This document shows, one piece after another, positions 5,412 through 6,097 of a stretch of DNA of 6,097 nt. The position numbers and the translations under genes are program-made. The stretch spans positions 1-6,097 of the forward strand of contig WGBJ01000142.1 of assembly GCA_015494385.1 (NCBI GenBank), given 5' to 3'. Numbering within the stretch: position 1 is the stretch's first letter; every line of letters starts with the position of its first letter. This stretch comes from Marinosulfonomonas sp. (GTDB lineage: Bacteria > Pseudomonadota > Alphaproteobacteria > Rhodobacterales > Rhodobacteraceae). Under the pieces are notes generated by a model, which made no database searches, was not told the DNA's origin, and saw only the letters and a program-made list of their open reading frames with translations.

Positions 5412-6097
5412 GACCCCTCGCCTTGTATGATGTCGTCAAGACGCTGGTAATCCCCTTCACGGTATCCCTGAATAATGCACAGGGCGTCGTCTTCGTCGAT
5501 ATTCAGGGATTTTAACGCAATACTGCCAAGTTGCAGGCTGGATTCGGCGGCTTCGGAGATAACAGCGGTGGCCCCCACATGTTCAAGCTCCAGACTGCGG
5601 CGTCGGTCACGGGCGCGCACCAGAATGGGCAGGTCAGCGTATTCGCCGCGCAAGGCCGACACCACGCGACAGGTGGTTTTCGGGTCATCCAGCGTGATAA
5701 CAGCAAGTTTTGCCTGCCCCGCACCGGCGGCTTGCAACACATGGATCTGGTTGGCATCCCCGTAAAACACCGACATTCCCTTTTCCCGGCATCGCGCCAC
5801 CCTTGTCTGGTCAAGATCCAGTGCGATATAGGGAATTCCCGCGTCAGAAAGAACTTTGGCAACCGTCTGTCCGACGCGGCCAAATCCGGCAATCAGCACA
5901 TGGTCATTCACATCCTTTTGATGGGCTTCAATGCTGTTTTGGGGGTGTGCCGTGTGGCTCTTGATCCGGTTGGCAATGTGTTTTCCGGCTATAAACATAA
6001 GTGGTGTCGCAACCATGCTAAGGGCAATAACCGCCATCAGGATTTGCGCCAGATCAGCGGATGCCAGACCAACGGCGGCAGCCGCACCAAACAGGAC
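5408..6097 (-). CDS. Kef-type monovalent cation:proton antiporter (CPA2), C-terminal part only
   Basis: An inner-membrane K+/H+ exchanger of the KefB/KefC type; the window holds only its last 229 residues, and the frame is open to the right edge. The first visible stretch (about residues 1-38, from VLFGAAAAVGLASADL to MATPLMF-like hydrophobic sequence) is the end of the transmembrane exchanger domain. After a basic/polar linker comes an RCK_N (TrkA-N) Rossmann domain: HVLIAGFGRVGQTVAK, with the GxGxxG nucleotide loop at 71-76, the acidic end of the second strand (ALDLDQ), VFYGDANQ and AVITLDD. Such domains bind NAD(H) and gate transport. No separate TrkA-C domain is seen; the protein ends about 100 residues after the Rossmann core. 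An ATG at 6037 is internal, inside the last membrane helix, not a start. The gene is convergent with the operon: stops overlap in TTAA at 5408-5411. There is no evident functional tie to the operon. Confidence 0.92.
   Translation of the reverse strand, partial: VLFGAAAAVGLASADLAQILMAVIALSMVATPLMFIAGKHIANRIKSHTAHPQNSIEAHQKDVNDHVLIAGFGRVGQTVAKVLSDAGIPYIALDLDQTRVARCREKGMSVFYGDANQIHVLQAAGAGQAKLAVITLDDPKTTCRVVSALRGEYADLPILVRARDRRRSLELEHVGATAVISEAAESSLQLGSIALKSLNIDEDDALCIIQGYREGDYQRLDDIIQGEGS

Noticed and set aside
6035..6037. Minus-strand ATG as the start of a short stand-alone RCK/TrkA-N protein
   Set aside because: The frame stays open to the window edge with a hydrophobic helix typical of Kef transporters, so the ATG is internal.
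1..6097. CRISPR arrays, tRNA/rRNA genes, insertion sequences, prophage or defence genes
   Set aside because: No direct-repeat arrays, RNA gene motifs, transposase-like proteins or terminal repeats were seen on either strand; all large frames are explained by metabolic, regulatory or transport genes.

Overview
The window is GC-rich and densely packed, with short gaps, stop/start overlaps and alphaproteobacterial-looking proteins. By eye it resembles a Rhodobacterales (Roseobacter-type) chromosome, but this placement is an inference. There are no RNA genes, insertion sequences, CRISPR arrays or long empty stretches. The only real intergenic region is the 105 bp between ridA and the CoA-transferase gene.

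Layout, left to right. (1) The near-complete end of a LysR-type regulator (+; start codon just off the left edge). (2) A convergent RidA-family gene (-). (3) A divergent control region, about 1322-1426, holding a strikingly symmetric inverted repeat that could be a two-way promoter and/or a LysR operator. (4) A tight three-gene operon (+): a class III (CaiB/BaiF) CoA-transferase, an acyl-CoA-dehydrogenase-fold enzyme and a ThDP-dependent acetolactate-synthase-like enzyme, joined by TAATG and GTGA overlaps. (5) The C-terminal part of a Kef-type cation/proton antiporter (-), whose stop codon overlaps the stop of the operon's last gene.

The most informative gene is the acyl-CoA dehydrogenase homologue. 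Both positions that supply the catalytic glutamate in this superfamily are changed (Gln244 at the isovaleryl-CoA dehydrogenase position, Gly365 at the MCAD position), and there is an arginine at residue 84. This is the pattern I associate with 3-sulfinopropionyl-CoA (3SP-CoA) desulfinase, which releases sulfite and propionyl-CoA without net oxidation. A class III CoA-transferase directly upstream fits succinyl-CoA:3-sulfinopropionate CoA-transferase. The working model is: 3-sulfinopropionate is activated to its CoA thioester, then desulfinated to propionyl-CoA and sulfite, under control of the LysR protein.

The coupled ThDP enzyme is not part of the 3-sulfinopropionate routes I know. It may act upstream, for example on an oxo-acid precursor, or downstream, and is the most likely place for undescribed chemistry. 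The divergent RidA homologue lacks the classical arginine and may remove a reactive intermediate of the same pathway.
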